DNA of 64,000 nucleotides from Novosphingobium fluoreni (GCF_014196615.1 NZ_JACIDY010000003.1:186001-250000), one strand, 5' to 3'. Counted from the stretch's first letter, positions 29,717-38,683 are shown. Notes: generated from the sequence alone by a model not told the origin. A program made the numbers and translations.

Positions 29717-31213
29717 TCAACCCATTGTCGGAATGACGAAGGCACTGTCGGCGCTGGCGCCGCCATCCGGCCAGCGCTGGGTCACGGTTTTCACCTTGGT
29801 CCAGAACTTCACGCCTTCCATGCCGTGCTGGTTCGTATCGCCAAACGCAGAACGCTTCCACCCGCCGAAGGTGTGATAGGCCACCGGCACCGGGATCGGG
29901 ACATTGATGCCCACCATGCCGACATTGACCCGCGCCGCAAACTCACGCGCGGCATGGCCGTTGCGGGTAAACAGGGCGACGCCATTGCCGTATTGATGCT
30001 GGCTGGGCAGCTCCAGCGCTTCCTCGAAGGTTTCCGCGCGCACGATCTGTAGGACCGGGCCGAAGATTTCCTCCTGGTAGGTGCGCATCTTCGTGGTCAC
30101 GCGGTCGAATAAGCTGGGCCCGATGAAGAAGCCCTGCTCATGCCCCTGCAGCATAAAGCCTCGTCCGTCGATCACCAGTTCCGCGCCTTCATCGACGCCC
30201 ATCTGGATGTAGCTTTCCACCTTGGCCTTGTGCGCGGCGTTCACCACCGGACCATAGTGCGCCTCCGAATCGGTGGAGACGCCGACGCGCAAGGCATGGA
30301 TCGCCGGGATCAGCTTCTCGCGCAGGGCGATGGCGGTCTTTTCACCCACCGGCACCACGACGGGCAGCGCCATGCACCGCTCACCCGCAGAGCCGAAGGC
30401 CGCACCGGCCAGGTCGCTGACCACCTGGTCAAGATCGGCGTCAGGCATGACGATGCCGTGGTTCTTCGCGCCACCCATCGCCTGGACGCGCTTGCCGGCA
30501 TCGACGCCGCGCTTGTAAACGTAGTGCGCGATGTCGGACGAACCGACGAAGCTGACCGCCGCAATATCGGGGTGATCGAGGATCGCGTCCACCATCTCCT
30601 TGTCGCCCTGCACCACTTGCAGGATGCCTTCCGGAAGCCCCGCTTCCTGGAACAATTCCGCCAGGCGGACAGGGACCGAGGGGTCGCGCTCGGACGGCTT
30701 CAGGATGAAAGCGTTGCCGGTGGCGATCGCCACGCCGGACATCCACAGCGGGATCATCGCCGGGAAGTTGAAGGGTGTGATGCCCACGCCGATGCCGAGC
30801 GGCTGGCGGAACGAATAGACGTCGATCCCCGGCCCTGCGCCCTGGGTGAACTCACCCTTCAGCACGTGCGGGATGCCGCAGCAGAATTCGATGACCTCAA
30901 GCCCGCGCTGGATGTCGCCCTTGGCGTCGGCGATGACCTTGCCATGCTCGGAACTGAGCATGTGCGCCAGTTCGTCCATGTGCTGTTCGACCAGCGCCTT
31001 GAAATTGAACATCACGCGCGCCCGGCGCTGCGGGTTGACGGCCGCCCAGGCGGGCTGCGCCTGCTTCGCGGCCTGAACCGCCGCGTCCAGCAAGGCCTTG
31101 TCGCCCAGTGTCACGCGCGCCTGCACGGTGCCGTTGTTGGGATCGAACACGTCGCTAAATCGTGTCGTTGCCTGGGCGTTTTCAAACGCCAGCTTATGAG
31201 TGATCTCGCGCAT
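29717..31213 (-). CDS. mmsA: Methylmalonate semialdehyde dehydrogenase (CoA-acylating)
   Basis: Converts methylmalonate semialdehyde to propionyl-CoA with CoA and NAD, the last dedicated step of valine breakdown. At 498 residues it is typical. Seen are GIPHVLKGEFTQGAGPGIDV, ITPFNFPAMIPLWM, GNAFILKPSERDPSVP, FVGSSDIAHYVY, the catalytic Cys in GSAGERCMALPVVVPVG, and EEIFGPVLQIVRAE. Cys-Met-Ala after GER is characteristic of the CoA-dependent MMSDH branch. It is the first gene of the operon and is divergent from a LysR regulator, with a conspicuous palindrome between them. Confidence 0.95.
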   Translation of the reverse strand: MREITHKLAFENAQATTRFSDVFDPNNGTVQARVTLGDKALLDAAVQAAKQAQPAWAAVNPQRRARVMFNFKALVEQHMDELAHMLSSEHGKVIADAKGDIQRGLEVIEFCCGIPHVLKGEFTQGAGPGIDVYSFRQPLGIGVGITPFNFPAMIPLWMSGVAIATGNAFILKPSERDPSVPVRLAELFQEAGLPEGILQVVQGDKEMVDAILDHPDIAAVSFVGSSDIAHYVYKRGVDAGKRVQAMGGAKNHGIVMPDADLDQVVSDLAGAAFGSAGERCMALPVVVPVGEKTAIALREKLIPAIHALRVGVSTDSEAHYGPVVNAAHKAKVESYIQMGVDEGAELVIDGRGFMLQGHEQGFFIGPSLFDRVTTKMRTYQEEIFGPVLQIVRAETFEEALELPSQHQYGNGVALFTRNGHAAREFAARVNVGMVGINVPIPVPVAYHTFGGWKRSAFGDTNQHGMEGVKFWTKVKTVTQRWPDGGASADSAFVIPTMG

Positions 31214-31291
31214 TCAGGCCTCTCATCTTATGGTGCCGATCACCATGGGCCTGTGCGATCTTGCAATCAATATCGCATCGCTGCAGGACTG

Positions 31292-31309
31292 CTCTGCAAT
31301 TTTGCAGAG
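31292..31309. promoter_or_regulatory. Perfect 18-base palindrome, operator candidate for the mms operon
   Basis: CTCTGCAA, two bases, TTGCAGAG: a perfect 8-base inverted repeat in the 114-base gap between divergent mmsA and the LysR gene, 18 bases before the LysR start. LysR proteins commonly bind palindromic sites in such divergent promoters. A partial half-site (TTGCAAT) occurs at 31261. Confidence 0.6.
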
Positions 31310-31327
31310 CGACGAGTTCAAGGCACG

Positions 31328-32212
31328 ATGTTCGACTGGGACGATCTGCGCGTGTTCCTGGCGGTGGCGCGAAATCGGCGGATCGGCCCTGCCGCCCGCG
31401 CGCTGGGCATAGACGCCACCACGATCGCCCGCCGCCTGCAGCGTCTGGAAGCGGCGCTGGACAGCCAGTTGTTCGAGCAAGTCGGCGCGGATCGCATCCT
31501 GACACTGCGCGGGTCGGCGTTGCTGGCCCATGCCGAGAGCGTAGAGGGCGCCACGCTGGAGGCGCTGGCCGATGTGAAGGGAGAGCGGCACAGCCTGCAC
31601 GGGCATGTCCGGCTCTCGGTGGCGGAAGGGTTTGGTACCTACATACTGGCCCCGGCCCTCCCCGCCTTTCATGCGGCGCATCCCGGCATCCGGCTGGACG
31701 TGATCACTGCCTCAGGCTTCCTGAACCCTTCCAAACGCGAGGCGGATATGGCGGTGATGCTGGCCCGCCCTCAACGCGGCGACTTGCACGTGCAGAAGCT
31801 GGGTGACTATCGCCTGCGGCTCTACGCATCCCGCAGCTATCTCGCCACGCGCGGGGAGCCGCAGGATCGGGCGGCGCTGAAAGACCATGCGCTGGTCGGC
31901 TATGTGCCCGACTTCCTGTTCTCGCCCGAACTGGATTATCTGGACGAGGTTCACGCCGGCCTGGAAGCGTCGCTGCGGTCCAGTAGTATCGGCATTCAAC
32001 GCCGGCTCGTCATCGACGGTGGGGGATTGGGTATCCTGCCCGACTTCATGGTGGCGGACGCGGATGACCTGGTTGTCGTGCTGCCTGGTGATGTGGTCAT
32101 CACGCGCAGCTTCTGGCTGGTTACGCACAGCAACCTGAGGAAACTGGCGCGGATCGCGGCGGTGTCGAACTTGTTGCGCACTTGCGCGGAGGGGCTTGGC
32201 GATCGAGCCTAG
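31328..32212 (+). CDS. LysR-family regulator, divergent from mmsA
   Basis: A 294-residue LysR-type regulator: winged HTH at residues 1-60 (DDLRVFLAVARNRRIGPAAR, then GIDATTIARRLQRLEAAL) and a type 2 periplasmic-binding-like effector domain (LHGHVRLSVAEGFGTYILAP onward). The ATG at 31328 starts the canonical N-terminus; the longer open frame upstream is antisense to mmsA. Divergence from mmsA and the palindrome between them suggest it controls the valine operon, with a valine catabolite as possible inducer (inference). Its stop TAG overlaps the convergent DUF3429 stop in a CTAG palindrome. Confidence 0.88.
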   Translation: MFDWDDLRVFLAVARNRRIGPAARALGIDATTIARRLQRLEAALDSQLFEQVGADRILTLRGSALLAHAESVEGATLEALADVKGERHSLHGHVRLSVAEGFGTYILAPALPAFHAAHPGIRLDVITASGFLNPSKREADMAVMLARPQRGDLHVQKLGDYRLRLYASRSYLATRGEPQDRAALKDHALVGYVPDFLFSPELDYLDEVHAGLEASLRSSSIGIQRRLVIDGGGLGILPDFMVADADDLVVVLPGDVVITRSFWLVTHSNLRKLARIAAVSNLLRTCAEGLGDRA

Positions 32213-32682
32213 GCGGCAAGTCCGCTGGCGATGGTCAGAAAGCCCAGTCCAAGAGACAGCGGTGTGCGCAGACGCATCCACCACGCCGGGGCCAGTTGCG
32301 CCGCCACCAGCTTGCGATCGACCGCCAGGCTAAGGACGATGGCGGCACCCAGCACGATCAAGGAGGGGCCCGGCCATTCCAGCCCGGTCGCCCAGGGAAT
32401 CGCCGTCACCAGGGCGATCAGCGAGGGCGCGATGGCCGCATACCAGACCCAACAGGGCGCACGGTCGGGCCGCGCCGCCGCCAGGCCCCACCACAGTCCG
32501 CCCAGGAAGCTGAAGATCAACGCAGCATAAGCGTAGGCGAGAGACAAAGCGGCAAAGCGCCAGGCGATCCAGCCCATCAGCAGGACCAGCAGCGCCGCCG
32601 CCTGCGGGGCCAGCCCCAGGAAGCCCAGGATACGCGCGTTCCGGGGCATTGTCCGCTGATCGCCACTATATTGCTTTGCCAT
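32209..32682 (-). CDS. DUF3429 family membrane protein
   Basis: A 157-residue protein with about five hydrophobic helices: ILGFLGLAPQAAALLVLLMG, YAYAALIFSFLGGLWWGLAA, WVWYAAIAPSLIALV, then two more. The FSFLGGLWWGLAA segment with charged residues following is typical of DUF3429, a family of unknown function in proteobacteria. Start options are ATG 32682 (MAKQYSGDQR) or ATG 32649 (MPRNARILGF); extension to 32760 is unlikely. It converges with the LysR gene, overlapping by 4 bases. Confidence 0.78.
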   Translation of the reverse strand: MAKQYSGDQRTMPRNARILGFLGLAPQAAALLVLLMGWIAWRFAALSLAYAYAALIFSFLGGLWWGLAAARPDRAPCWVWYAAIAPSLIALVTAIPWATGLEWPGPSLIVLGAAIVLSLAVDRKLVAAQLAPAWWMRLRTPLSLGLGFLTIASGLAA

Positions 32683-32780
32683 GGTCCACCCGGTTGCCAC
32701 TCTGCGCATCTCGGCCTTGAACGTCCAGGCCATCACCCTGTTGCCGGCACCATCGGGCATAGCCCCCAGCGGATCGTCAA

Positions 32781-33863
32781 TCAGCCCGAAAGACGCGCCA
32801 ACAGCCGGGTCAGTTCGGGCTGGCTGGTCGTTTCGGTCTTGGCGAAGATGCTGGCCAATTGCGTGCGCACGGTGGAATAGGCGATGCCCAGCCGCTCCGC
32901 CGTGCGCCGCAAGGCAAAGTCCTCATCCAGCAGTGTCTGAGCCAGCCGGGCTTCCGCCGGAGTCAGGTTCCAAAGGTTACCCAGTTGCCGTGACATATCG
33001 GCGGCGGCGGCATCGCGATCCACCACGCGGACCAGGATATCCCTTGCCCGGGCACCGAACGCGTGAGTTTGCGAGACGGCGCTGATGGTGACGGCGAGGG
33101 GCCGGCGATCATCGCCATGCGGAATCAGCATGGCTTCCTCGTCCGGACCGGTCGGCAAGGAGACACGCCAGACCGCCTCACGCCATGGCGTCCGGCAGCG
33201 GCTATCTTGCGGAAGCAATTCGCCCTGCAAGACGCGAAAGCCCTGCCCCGATTCCACCATTGCCTGGCCTGCGGGCGACATGCCCTTCACCCAGCCCGCA
33301 CCGTTCAGCAGCATCACCGCGCCGCGATGACTACCCAGGTCCGCCTTACGGCCAGCCACCCGCCAGGCACGCGCCATATGCCCGAAAAGCATCTCGAACC
33401 TGGCGCGATCGTCTTCGGCATGAGGCTCATCGGGAGACCGGGAATGCACCGAGACCCCGAACATCATTCCGTCCCTCACATCGAACCGGGCCGTCCAATG
33501 CGAATTTCCCAGATAATGCCGGTTCCATTTAACGTGGGGATGAGCGGCGTGTTGATCGCGGTCGATCTGATGATCGGTGGCGAAGAGACCGCCTTGGGGG
33601 CATTTGTTGGCGAAATGTGCGGTGGGATCGGTGGCGAACGCGCCGGCCGCATACTCGGCAAGGCCATCCAACCGGCGGCTTGTCATATCACCCGCGAACA
33701 AGGGCTGGATCGGGGAGTTCGGACGGTGCGCACTCAGCACCATGAAGTGCGAGTTGGTCACCCGCATCACCTCATCAAGGACAAGCCCATGGTCCTCTGG
33801 CGACAGGATCGAATCGTAGACCCGGTCCACGATGCGCAACAATGCCTCGTCCTGCATCGCCAA
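32781..33863 (-). CDS. LuxR-family helix-turn-helix regulator
   Basis: A 360-residue regulator with a long N-terminal region of unknown ligand and a C-terminal LuxR-type HTH (LWNLTPAEARLAQTLLDEDF, then AERLGIAYSTVRTQLASIFA). The N-terminal 270 residues resemble the sensor part of stand-alone sphingomonad LuxR regulators, without a receiver, PAS signature or autoinducer motif that I can identify. The final segment KTETTSQPELTRLLARLSG matches the recognition and capping helices of this group. Its targets are unknown; it lies between DUF3429 and crtZ, each with its own intergenic region. Confidence 0.8.
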   Translation of the reverse strand: MAMQDEALLRIVDRVYDSILSPEDHGLVLDEVMRVTNSHFMVLSAHRPNSPIQPLFAGDMTSRRLDGLAEYAAGAFATDPTAHFANKCPQGGLFATDHQIDRDQHAAHPHVKWNRHYLGNSHWTARFDVRDGMMFGVSVHSRSPDEPHAEDDRARFEMLFGHMARAWRVAGRKADLGSHRGAVMLLNGAGWVKGMSPAGQAMVESGQGFRVLQGELLPQDSRCRTPWREAVWRVSLPTGPDEEAMLIPHGDDRRPLAVTISAVSQTHAFGARARDILVRVVDRDAAAADMSRQLGNLWNLTPAEARLAQTLLDEDFALRRTAERLGIAYSTVRTQLASIFAKTETTSQPELTRLLARLSG

Positions 33864-33954
33864 GTATCTGATTCCCGCCCATTCCCCTTACCGCGCCTTA
33901 GCAATGCGCGGGCCAGTGTCCAGAACGGGTTGGGCAGCTTCCCTCCGCCATGGC

Positions 33955-33988
33955 GAAAAGAGGGCCCGGAACCTTGGCTCCGAGCCCT
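33955..33988 (-). terminator. Terminator candidate downstream of crtZ
   Basis: On the reverse strand a stem AGGGC-CGG / CCG-GCCCT with one mismatch is followed by CTTTT. It lies about 110 bases after the crtZ stop and before the LuxR-type gene, on the strand of both genes. A second 7-base-pair hairpin (34009-34027) precedes it. Confidence 0.5.
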
Positions 33989-34097
33989 AGGAGAAGGTCG
34001 GCTAAGCCGCCCTCGGGTCGCGAGGGCGAATTACGAAAGCATGCTGGATTCGCCATCATCCAATTGATGTATGCGTGGCGATATTTGAAAGCGGCCG

Positions 34098-34622
34098 TCA
34101 GTCTTCCACCGCGTCGCGCAGCACTGCCACACCGGCTTGGCGTTGCCGCTTCAACTCGCGCTTCAAAGCGGTAGGATCACGGGCCACCACGAAGCCAAAG
34201 CTGACGCCGCCTTCCTTGCCGATCGTGGCGTGATGCAGCTTGTGCGCCTGAACCAGCCGCTTGGCATAGCCGCGCTTGGGCACCCAGCGGAAATAGCGCT
34301 GATGCACCAGGCCATCGTGCACCAGTGTATAGATCACCCCGTAAGCCAGGATGCCCAAGCCAATCCACGTACCCGGCCACCATGCCGCCGTACCCATCAC
34401 CAGCGGCGAGCCGACTGCGAACGCCGTGATGCTCATCCCGGCACCGACGATGGCGTAAAGGTCGTTCTTCTCCAGCAGCTTGTCATGCGGCTCGTGATGA
34501 TCGCGATGCCAGCCCCAGCCAAAGCCATGCATGATATACTTGTGGCTGAACCAGGCGAGGAACTCCATCCCGGCAATAGTGGCAAGAACGATCAGGACGG
34601 GGCCGATAGCGGACATAGCCAT
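34098..34622 (-). CDS. crtZ: Beta-carotene 3-hydroxylase
   Basis: Non-haem di-iron membrane hydroxylase that adds 3-OH groups to beta-ionone rings, turning beta-carotene into zeaxanthin. The 174-residue protein has the four His motifs of the fatty-acid-hydroxylase superfamily: HKYIMH (27-32), HRDHH (39-43), HDGLVHQR, and HKLHH, among four hydrophobic segments. It explains a yellow-pigmented phenotype typical of sphingomonads. No other carotenoid gene is in the window, so it is separated from the main crt cluster. Confidence 0.93.
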   Translation of the reverse strand: MAMSAIGPVLIVLATIAGMEFLAWFSHKYIMHGFGWGWHRDHHEPHDKLLEKNDLYAIVGAGMSITAFAVGSPLVMGTAAWWPGTWIGLGILAYGVIYTLVHDGLVHQRYFRWVPKRGYAKRLVQAHKLHHATIGKEGGVSFGFVVARDPTALKRELKRQRQAGVAVLRDAVED

Positions 34623-34800
34623 TCCCCTACGCCGATCCCCCCGCTTTGTCAGCCGTCCCGGAGTGCCGACCGGCCTACGACAATTTCGTACACTTCTTCA
34701 AAGATCTGCGACGAACCTTTGCGCTTTCGTTCAGTTAAGAAGGTGTAATTCTGAACACATCGGACCCGCCGAAACGGGTCCGCACCTGAGGAGACTACCG

Positions 34801-35172
34801 ATGCGCAAGCCTATCCTGATCGCCGCCACCGCCCTGATCGCTGCTACCGGCTTCGGCTCGGCGGCGTCGGCACAGCCGATGGCCTATGGTCACCACAACG
34901 CCGGTCGGCCGACCCCCGTGCGCGATGCCAACATCCGCAATGATATCTGGCAGCTAAATCGCAACATCGATCGCGCCGTCGCGCGCCGCACGATCTCCAA
35001 CCGCGAGGCGACGGGCCTGCGCCGCGAAAGCGCGCAACTGCAGCGCCTTTATACCTCCTACGCTCGTAACGGGCTGACACGTGCCGAAACCAACACACTG
35101 CGCGCCCGGGTCGATCGCGTTCAGTACGCGCTTCGTGCCGAGCGCAACGATCGCGACCGCCGCCGCGGCTGA
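34801..35172 (+). CDS. Secreted helical protein of unknown function
   Basis: A 123-residue exported protein: signal peptide MRKPILIAATALIAATGFGS with cleavage after SAASA, then a short basic linker and a helical, Arg/Asn-rich mature region (IRNDIWQLNRNIDRAVARRT, then AQLQRLYTSYARNGLTRAE) with a two-helix hairpin look. GAGGAGACTACC precedes the ATG. Similar short helical periplasmic proteins are common in sphingomonads, without an assigned function. A GC-rich hairpin follows the stop. Confidence 0.75.
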   Translation: MRKPILIAATALIAATGFGSAASAQPMAYGHHNAGRPTPVRDANIRNDIWQLNRNIDRAVARRTISNREATGLRRESAQLQRLYTSYARNGLTRAETNTLRARVDRVQYALRAERNDRDRRRG

Positions 35173-35180
35173 TCCCGGCA

Positions 35181-35207
35181 GGGTCCGGGGCCAACACCCC
35201 CGGGCCC
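35181..35207 (+). terminator. Terminator-like hairpin upstream of leuC
   Basis: A 10-base-pair GC-rich stem (GGGTCCGGGG / CCCCGGGCCC, with one T-G pair) and a 7-base loop, 9 bases after the preceding stop. It lacks a T tract. Confidence 0.4.
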
Positions 35208-35274
35208 GGCTCGCGCCCATATCGGCGCCACCCATCTTGAATATTGCGCGAAGCGGGCTTAGTCGCGCCTGATC

Positions 35275-36708
35275 ATGACAACCGCACCGCGCACATTGTA
35301 CCAGAAGATCTGGGACGCCCACGTTATCGAAACTCGCGATGACGGCACCAGCCTTGTCTATATCGACCGGCACCTCGTGCATGAGGTCACCAGTCCGCAA
35401 GCGTTCGAGGGGCTCCGCACTGCTGGCCGCACCGTGCGCCGTCCAGACCTGACGCTCGCCGTCCCCGATCACAACCTCCCTACCACCGCACGCAAGGATG
35501 CGGCGGGAAATCAACTGCCGATCGCGGACCTGGAAAGCGCCAACCAGCTCGCCACGCTGCGTCGCAATGCACCCGAATTCGGCATCCGCTATATCGATGC
35601 GACCGACCGCGAGCAGGGCATCGTCCACGTAGTCGGGCCAGAACAGGGCTTTTCACTGCCCGGCGCGACGATCGTGTGCGGCGATAGCCATACCGCCTGC
35701 CACGGCGGCGTAGGCGCGCTGGCGTTCGGCATCGGCACCACCGAGGTCGAGCATGTCCTCGCCACGCAGACGCTGCTGCTCAAGCAGAGCAAGACGATGG
35801 AAGTGCGCATCGATGGCCAGCTTGGCCCCGGCGTCACGCCCAAGGACGTGGTGCTGCACATCATCGGCGTCACCGGCATGGGCGGCGGCACTGGCCATGT
35901 CATCGAATATCGCGGCAACGTGTTCGAGGAAATGAGCATCGAAGGCCGCCTGACGGTTTGCAACATGGCGATCGAGGGTGGCGCGCGATCCGGCCTGATC
36001 GCGCCGGACGAGAAGACGTTCGCCTATCTCAAAGGCCGTCCCTACGCGCCCAAGGGCGAGGATTGGGACAAGGCCGTGGCATGGTGGAAGAGCCTGGCGA
36101 CTGACGCGGGTGCGTCTTTCGACAAGTCCGTGGTTATCCGCGCGGAGGATATCCAGCCCACCGTCACCTGGGGCACCAGCCCTGAGGACACTTCTGCGAT
36201 CGGCGGCGTGGTCCCCTCGCCCGAGGACTTTACGGATGCGTCCAAGCGTGACGCAGTGAAGGTCAGCCTGGACTATATGGGTCTGACCCCCGGGACACGT
36301 TTGACCGACGTGGAAGTGCAGAACGTCTTCATCGGCAGCTGCACCAACAGCCGCATCGAGGATATTCGCGCCGCTGCCGCCGTGCTGAAGGGTCGCCACA
36401 AGGCGGACAACGTGCGCTGGGCGATCGTCGTCCCCGGCTCCGGGCTCGTGAAGGAACAGGCCGAGGCCGAGGGGCTGGACAAGATCATCGTCGACGCTGG
36501 GCTTGAATGGCGCGAGCCGGGTTGTTCGGCCTGCCTGGCGATGAACCCGGACAAGGTTCCGGCAGGAGAACGCTGCGCCTCCACCAGCAACCGCAACTTC
36601 ACCGGTCGCCAGGGTCCTGGAAGCCGCACCCACCTGATGAGCCCGGCGATGGCTGCAGCCGCCGCGGTGACCGGTCGACTGACCGACGTGCGAGAACTGG
36701 TGGGGTGA
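35275..36708 (+). CDS. leuC: 3-isopropylmalate dehydratase large subunit
   Basis: [4Fe-4S] isomerase subunit converting 2-isopropylmalate to 3-isopropylmalate in leucine biosynthesis, partner of LeuD. The 477-residue product has [11 protein letters not shown] at the N-terminus, the substrate motif [19 protein letters not shown], and three cluster cysteines: Cys356 in [13 protein letters not shown], and Cys417 and Cys420 in [31 protein letters not shown] follows. It is separated from leuD by a small membrane-protein gene. No leader-peptide attenuator with Leu codons was seen in the 100 bases upstream. Confidence 0.97.
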   Translation: MTTAPRTLYQKIWDAHVIETRDDGTSLVYIDRHLVHEVTSPQAFEGLRTAGRTVRRPDLTLAVPDHNLPTTARKDAAGNQLPIADLESANQLATLRRNAPEFGIRYIDATDREQGIVHVVGPEQGFSLPGATIVCGDSHTACHGGVGALAFGIGTTEVEHVLATQTLLLKQSKTMEVRIDGQLGPGVTPKDVVLHIIGVTGMGGGTGHVIEYRGNVFEEMSIEGRLTVCNMAIEGGARSGLIAPDEKTFAYLKGRPYAPKGEDWDKAVAWWKSLATDAGASFDKSVVIRAEDIQPTVTWGTSPEDTSAIGGVVPSPEDFTDASKRDAVKVSLDYMGLTPGTRLTDVEVQNVFIGSCTNSRIEDIRAAAAVLKGRHKADNVRWAIVVPGSGLVKEQAEAEGLDKIIVDAGLEWREPGCSACLAMNPDKVPAGERCASTSNRNFTGRQGPGSRTHLMSPAMAAAAAVTGRLTDVRELVG

Positions 36709-36800
36709 AGGCCGCTCGCATCTGAGTTACAACCCTTCGCGGGAGTGGCTAAGGTGGTATGGATCGCCCGACGGGATCGATCCGCGAAAGGAAGTTTGAA

Positions 36801-36983
36801 ATGGCAGATGAATCTGACAACTCCATCGCCTCGCGCGCGGCCGTGGCGGCCGGGGCGGCGATCGGTTCCGCAGCCGTTGCCGCGGCGCTGATGTTCGTGA
36901 AGCGCCGCAAGGACAGGAAGTCCGCCAACGCGCTGCCACCGCCGACCAGCACCGCACCGCACTTTCCGCCTGAGACTGACTGA
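36801..36983 (+). CDS. Small single-helix membrane protein between leuC and leuD
   Basis: A 60-residue protein: acidic start (MADESDNSIASR), an Ala/Gly-rich transmembrane helix (AAVAAGAAIGSAAVAAALMF), a basic stop-transfer stretch (VKRRKDRKS), and a Pro-rich tail. AAAGGAAG lies ahead of the ATG at 36801, which I prefer over upstream in-frame starts. The positive patch after the helix predicts a cytoplasmic C-terminus. It is 15 bases from leuD and probably co-transcribed. I recognise no family, and no link to leucine synthesis is evident. Confidence 0.65.
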   Translation: MADESDNSIASRAAVAAGAAIGSAAVAAALMFVKRRKDRKSANALPPPTSTAPHFPPETD

Positions 36984-36998
36984 ACCGAGACCTCACAG

Positions 36999-37601
36999 AT
37001 GAAGCCGATCAATCACGTCGCCGGCCGCGCCTATCCGTTTGGGCGTAAGAACGTCGATACCGATGTCATCATTCCTGCGCACTGGCTCAAGACGGTAACG
37101 CGCGAAGGTCTGGGCAAAGGAGCGTTCGAAGCGGTTCGCAAGGAGCCCGGCAATGTGTTCGACGATCCGGAATACGCCGGTTCGCCGATCATCGTGGCGG
37201 GCGACAACTTCGGTTGCGGCTCCAGCCGTGAGCATGCCGCCTGGGCCTTGCTCGACATGGGCGTGACGTGCGTGATCGCGCCCAGCTTCTCGGACATCTT
37301 TTCGGGCAATGCATTCAAGAACGGCATCCTCACCGTTGCCCTGCCGCAGGCGGCGATCGATCGCCTGATGGAAGTGGCGCAGACCGATCCGATCGAGATC
37401 GACCTGGAGAGCCAGACCGTCACCACCCAATTCCAGGATCGTTATACGTTCGATATCGATCCCTTCCGCAAGCATTGCCTGCTTGAGGGGCTGGACGAAG
37501 TAGGGCTGACGATGGCGCAGGGCGACACCATCGCAGCGTTCGAGAGCAAGGCGGCGCAAGAGCGGCCGTTTCTCTCCCGGATGCCCGCGGCGGTTGCCTG
37601 A
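36999..37601 (+). CDS. leuD: 3-isopropylmalate dehydratase small subunit
   Basis: Swivel-domain subunit of isopropylmalate isomerase, completing the active site with LeuC. The 200-residue product shows [19 protein letters not shown], the strongly conserved [16 protein letters not shown], and [19 protein letters not shown]. Its size is typical of the bacterial small subunit. It lies downstream of leuC in the same direction, separated by the 60-residue membrane-protein gene. Confidence 0.96.
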   Translation: MKPINHVAGRAYPFGRKNVDTDVIIPAHWLKTVTREGLGKGAFEAVRKEPGNVFDDPEYAGSPIIVAGDNFGCGSSREHAAWALLDMGVTCVIAPSFSDIFSGNAFKNGILTVALPQAAIDRLMEVAQTDPIEIDLESQTVTTQFQDRYTFDIDPFRKHCLLEGLDEVGLTMAQGDTIAAFESKAAQERPFLSRMPAAVA

Positions 37602-37720
37602 CCACGCGCCGGCCTTGATCCTTCAAAGCGACAAATCAACCGGCTCCCGCAAGTCCGGGATTGAACCGCGCGTCGGCTCCCCGTATCGCGCGTGAGCGTC
37701 ATATCGACGAGGGAACCCAG

Positions 37721-38038
37721 ATGACCACATTCGACGACCGTGAGCGCGCCGAAGAGGCCAAGTTCTCCCACGATGCCGAGATGCAGTTTCGCATCCAGGC
37801 GCGCCGCAACCGTCTGTTGGGCGAGTGGGCGGCCGAGCGCATGAACCTGCTCCCCGCCGAGCGGGAGGCTTATGCCAAAGCCGTGGTCCAAGCCGATTTC
37901 GAAGAGGCGGGCGACGAAGACGTGATCCGCAAGCTGCTGGGCGATCTCACCAGCGCGGGCGTGGAAACCGACGAAGCCGAAGTGCGCGCCGCTCTCGAGA
38001 ACAAACTGGTCGAAGCGCGCCGCGCCCTGATGGGCTGA
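37721..38038 (+). CDS. DUF1476 protein, F1-ATPase inhibitor zeta subunit
   Basis: Alphaproteobacterial zeta protein that binds F1 and blocks reverse rotation, limiting ATP hydrolysis. The 105-residue helical protein starts MTTFDDRERAEEAKFSHDAE, the conserved N-terminus with the inhibitory helix, followed by FRIQARRNRLLGEWAAERM and acidic helices ending NKLVEARRALMG. The ATG at 37721 is preceded by GAGGGAACCC. It is followed 25 bases later by bolA, and DUF1476 - bolA - grxD is a conserved alphaproteobacterial order. Confidence 0.9.
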   Translation: MTTFDDRERAEEAKFSHDAEMQFRIQARRNRLLGEWAAERMNLLPAEREAYAKAVVQADFEEAGDEDVIRKLLGDLTSAGVETDEAEVRAALENKLVEARRALMG

Positions 38039-38063
38039 CGCTTCAGATAAAGGACCCTGCCCC

Positions 38064-38297
38064 ATGGCGATGCCCGCCGCAGAAATCGAAACCCTGATCC
38101 GCAGCGCACTGCCCGATGCGCAAGTCACGATCACCGATCTGGCAGGCGATGGCGATCATTACGCCGCCCATGTCGTATCGGGCGCTTTCGCCGGCAAAAG
38201 CCGGGTTGCCCAGCACAAGCTTGTCTACGAAGCGCTGGGCGGGAGGATGGGCGGCGTGCTCCACGCCTTGCAACTCACCACCGCTGTTCCCAATTGA
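38064..38297 (+). CDS. bolA: BolA family protein
   Basis: A 77-residue BolA/IbaG-type protein that partners monothiol glutaredoxins in Fe-S and iron homeostasis. It shows IETLIRSALPDAQVTITDLA, GDGDHYAAHVVSGAFAGKSR, and the C-terminal VAQHKLVYEALGGRMGGVLH, with the conserved His of the RVxQHxxVY motif that ligates a shared cluster. The grxD gene follows 56 bases later, as in many alphaproteobacteria, so a BolA-Grx complex is expected. Confidence 0.93.
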   Translation: MAMPAAEIETLIRSALPDAQVTITDLAGDGDHYAAHVVSGAFAGKSRVAQHKLVYEALGGRMGGVLHALQLTTAVPN

Positions 38298-38353
38298 TCA
38301 TCAGCATACCGCCCCACATGTGTTCGCACGGGGGCCACAAGGAAATCGAAGCC

Positions 38354-38683
38354 ATGCCCGACGTGAACAGCCGCCTCGACGAGATCGTAAAGTCCAACGA
38401 CGTTGTGCTTTTCATGAAGGGGACGCCGCTGTTCCCCCAGTGCGGATTTTCCAGCCGCGCCATTGCGATCCTCGATCATCTGGGCGTGGCGTACGACAGC
38501 GTGGACGTATTGCAGGACATGGAGATCCGCCAGGGCATCAAGGCCTTTTCCGATTGGCCGACGATCCCGCAGCTCTACGTGAAAGGCGAGTTCGTGGGGG
38601 GCAGCGACATCATGATGGAGATGTACGAGGCGGGCGAACTGCAGCAGCTAATGGGTGAAAAGGGCGTCGCGCGCGCAAGCTGA
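38354..38683 (+). CDS. grxD: Monothiol glutaredoxin (Grx4 type)
   Basis: CGFS-type monothiol glutaredoxin that binds a [2Fe-2S] cluster with glutathione and passes it to apoproteins or BolA. The 109-residue product has VVLFMKGTPLFPQCGFSSRA with the single active-site Cys in CGFS, FSDWPTIPQLYVKGEFVGG (TVP/cis-Pro region), and GSDIMMEMYEAGELQQLM. I chose the ATG at 38354, preceded by AAGGAAATCGAAG. An intrinsic terminator follows 35 bases after the stop. Confidence 0.95.
   Translation: MPDVNSRLDEIVKSNDVVLFMKGTPLFPQCGFSSRAIAILDHLGVAYDSVDVLQDMEIRQGIKAFSDWPTIPQLYVKGEFVGGSDIMMEMYEAGELQQLMGEKGVARAS

Noticed and set aside
30140..32212. 690-codon forward frame ending as the LysR regulator
   Set aside because: The first 396 codons are antisense to mmsA. 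The LysR protein starts at ATG 31328 with a normal N-terminus.
35173..35274. Leucine attenuator leader upstream of leuC
   Set aside because: No short frame with a run of Leu codons followed by alternative hairpins; only a terminator-like stem close to the preceding gene.
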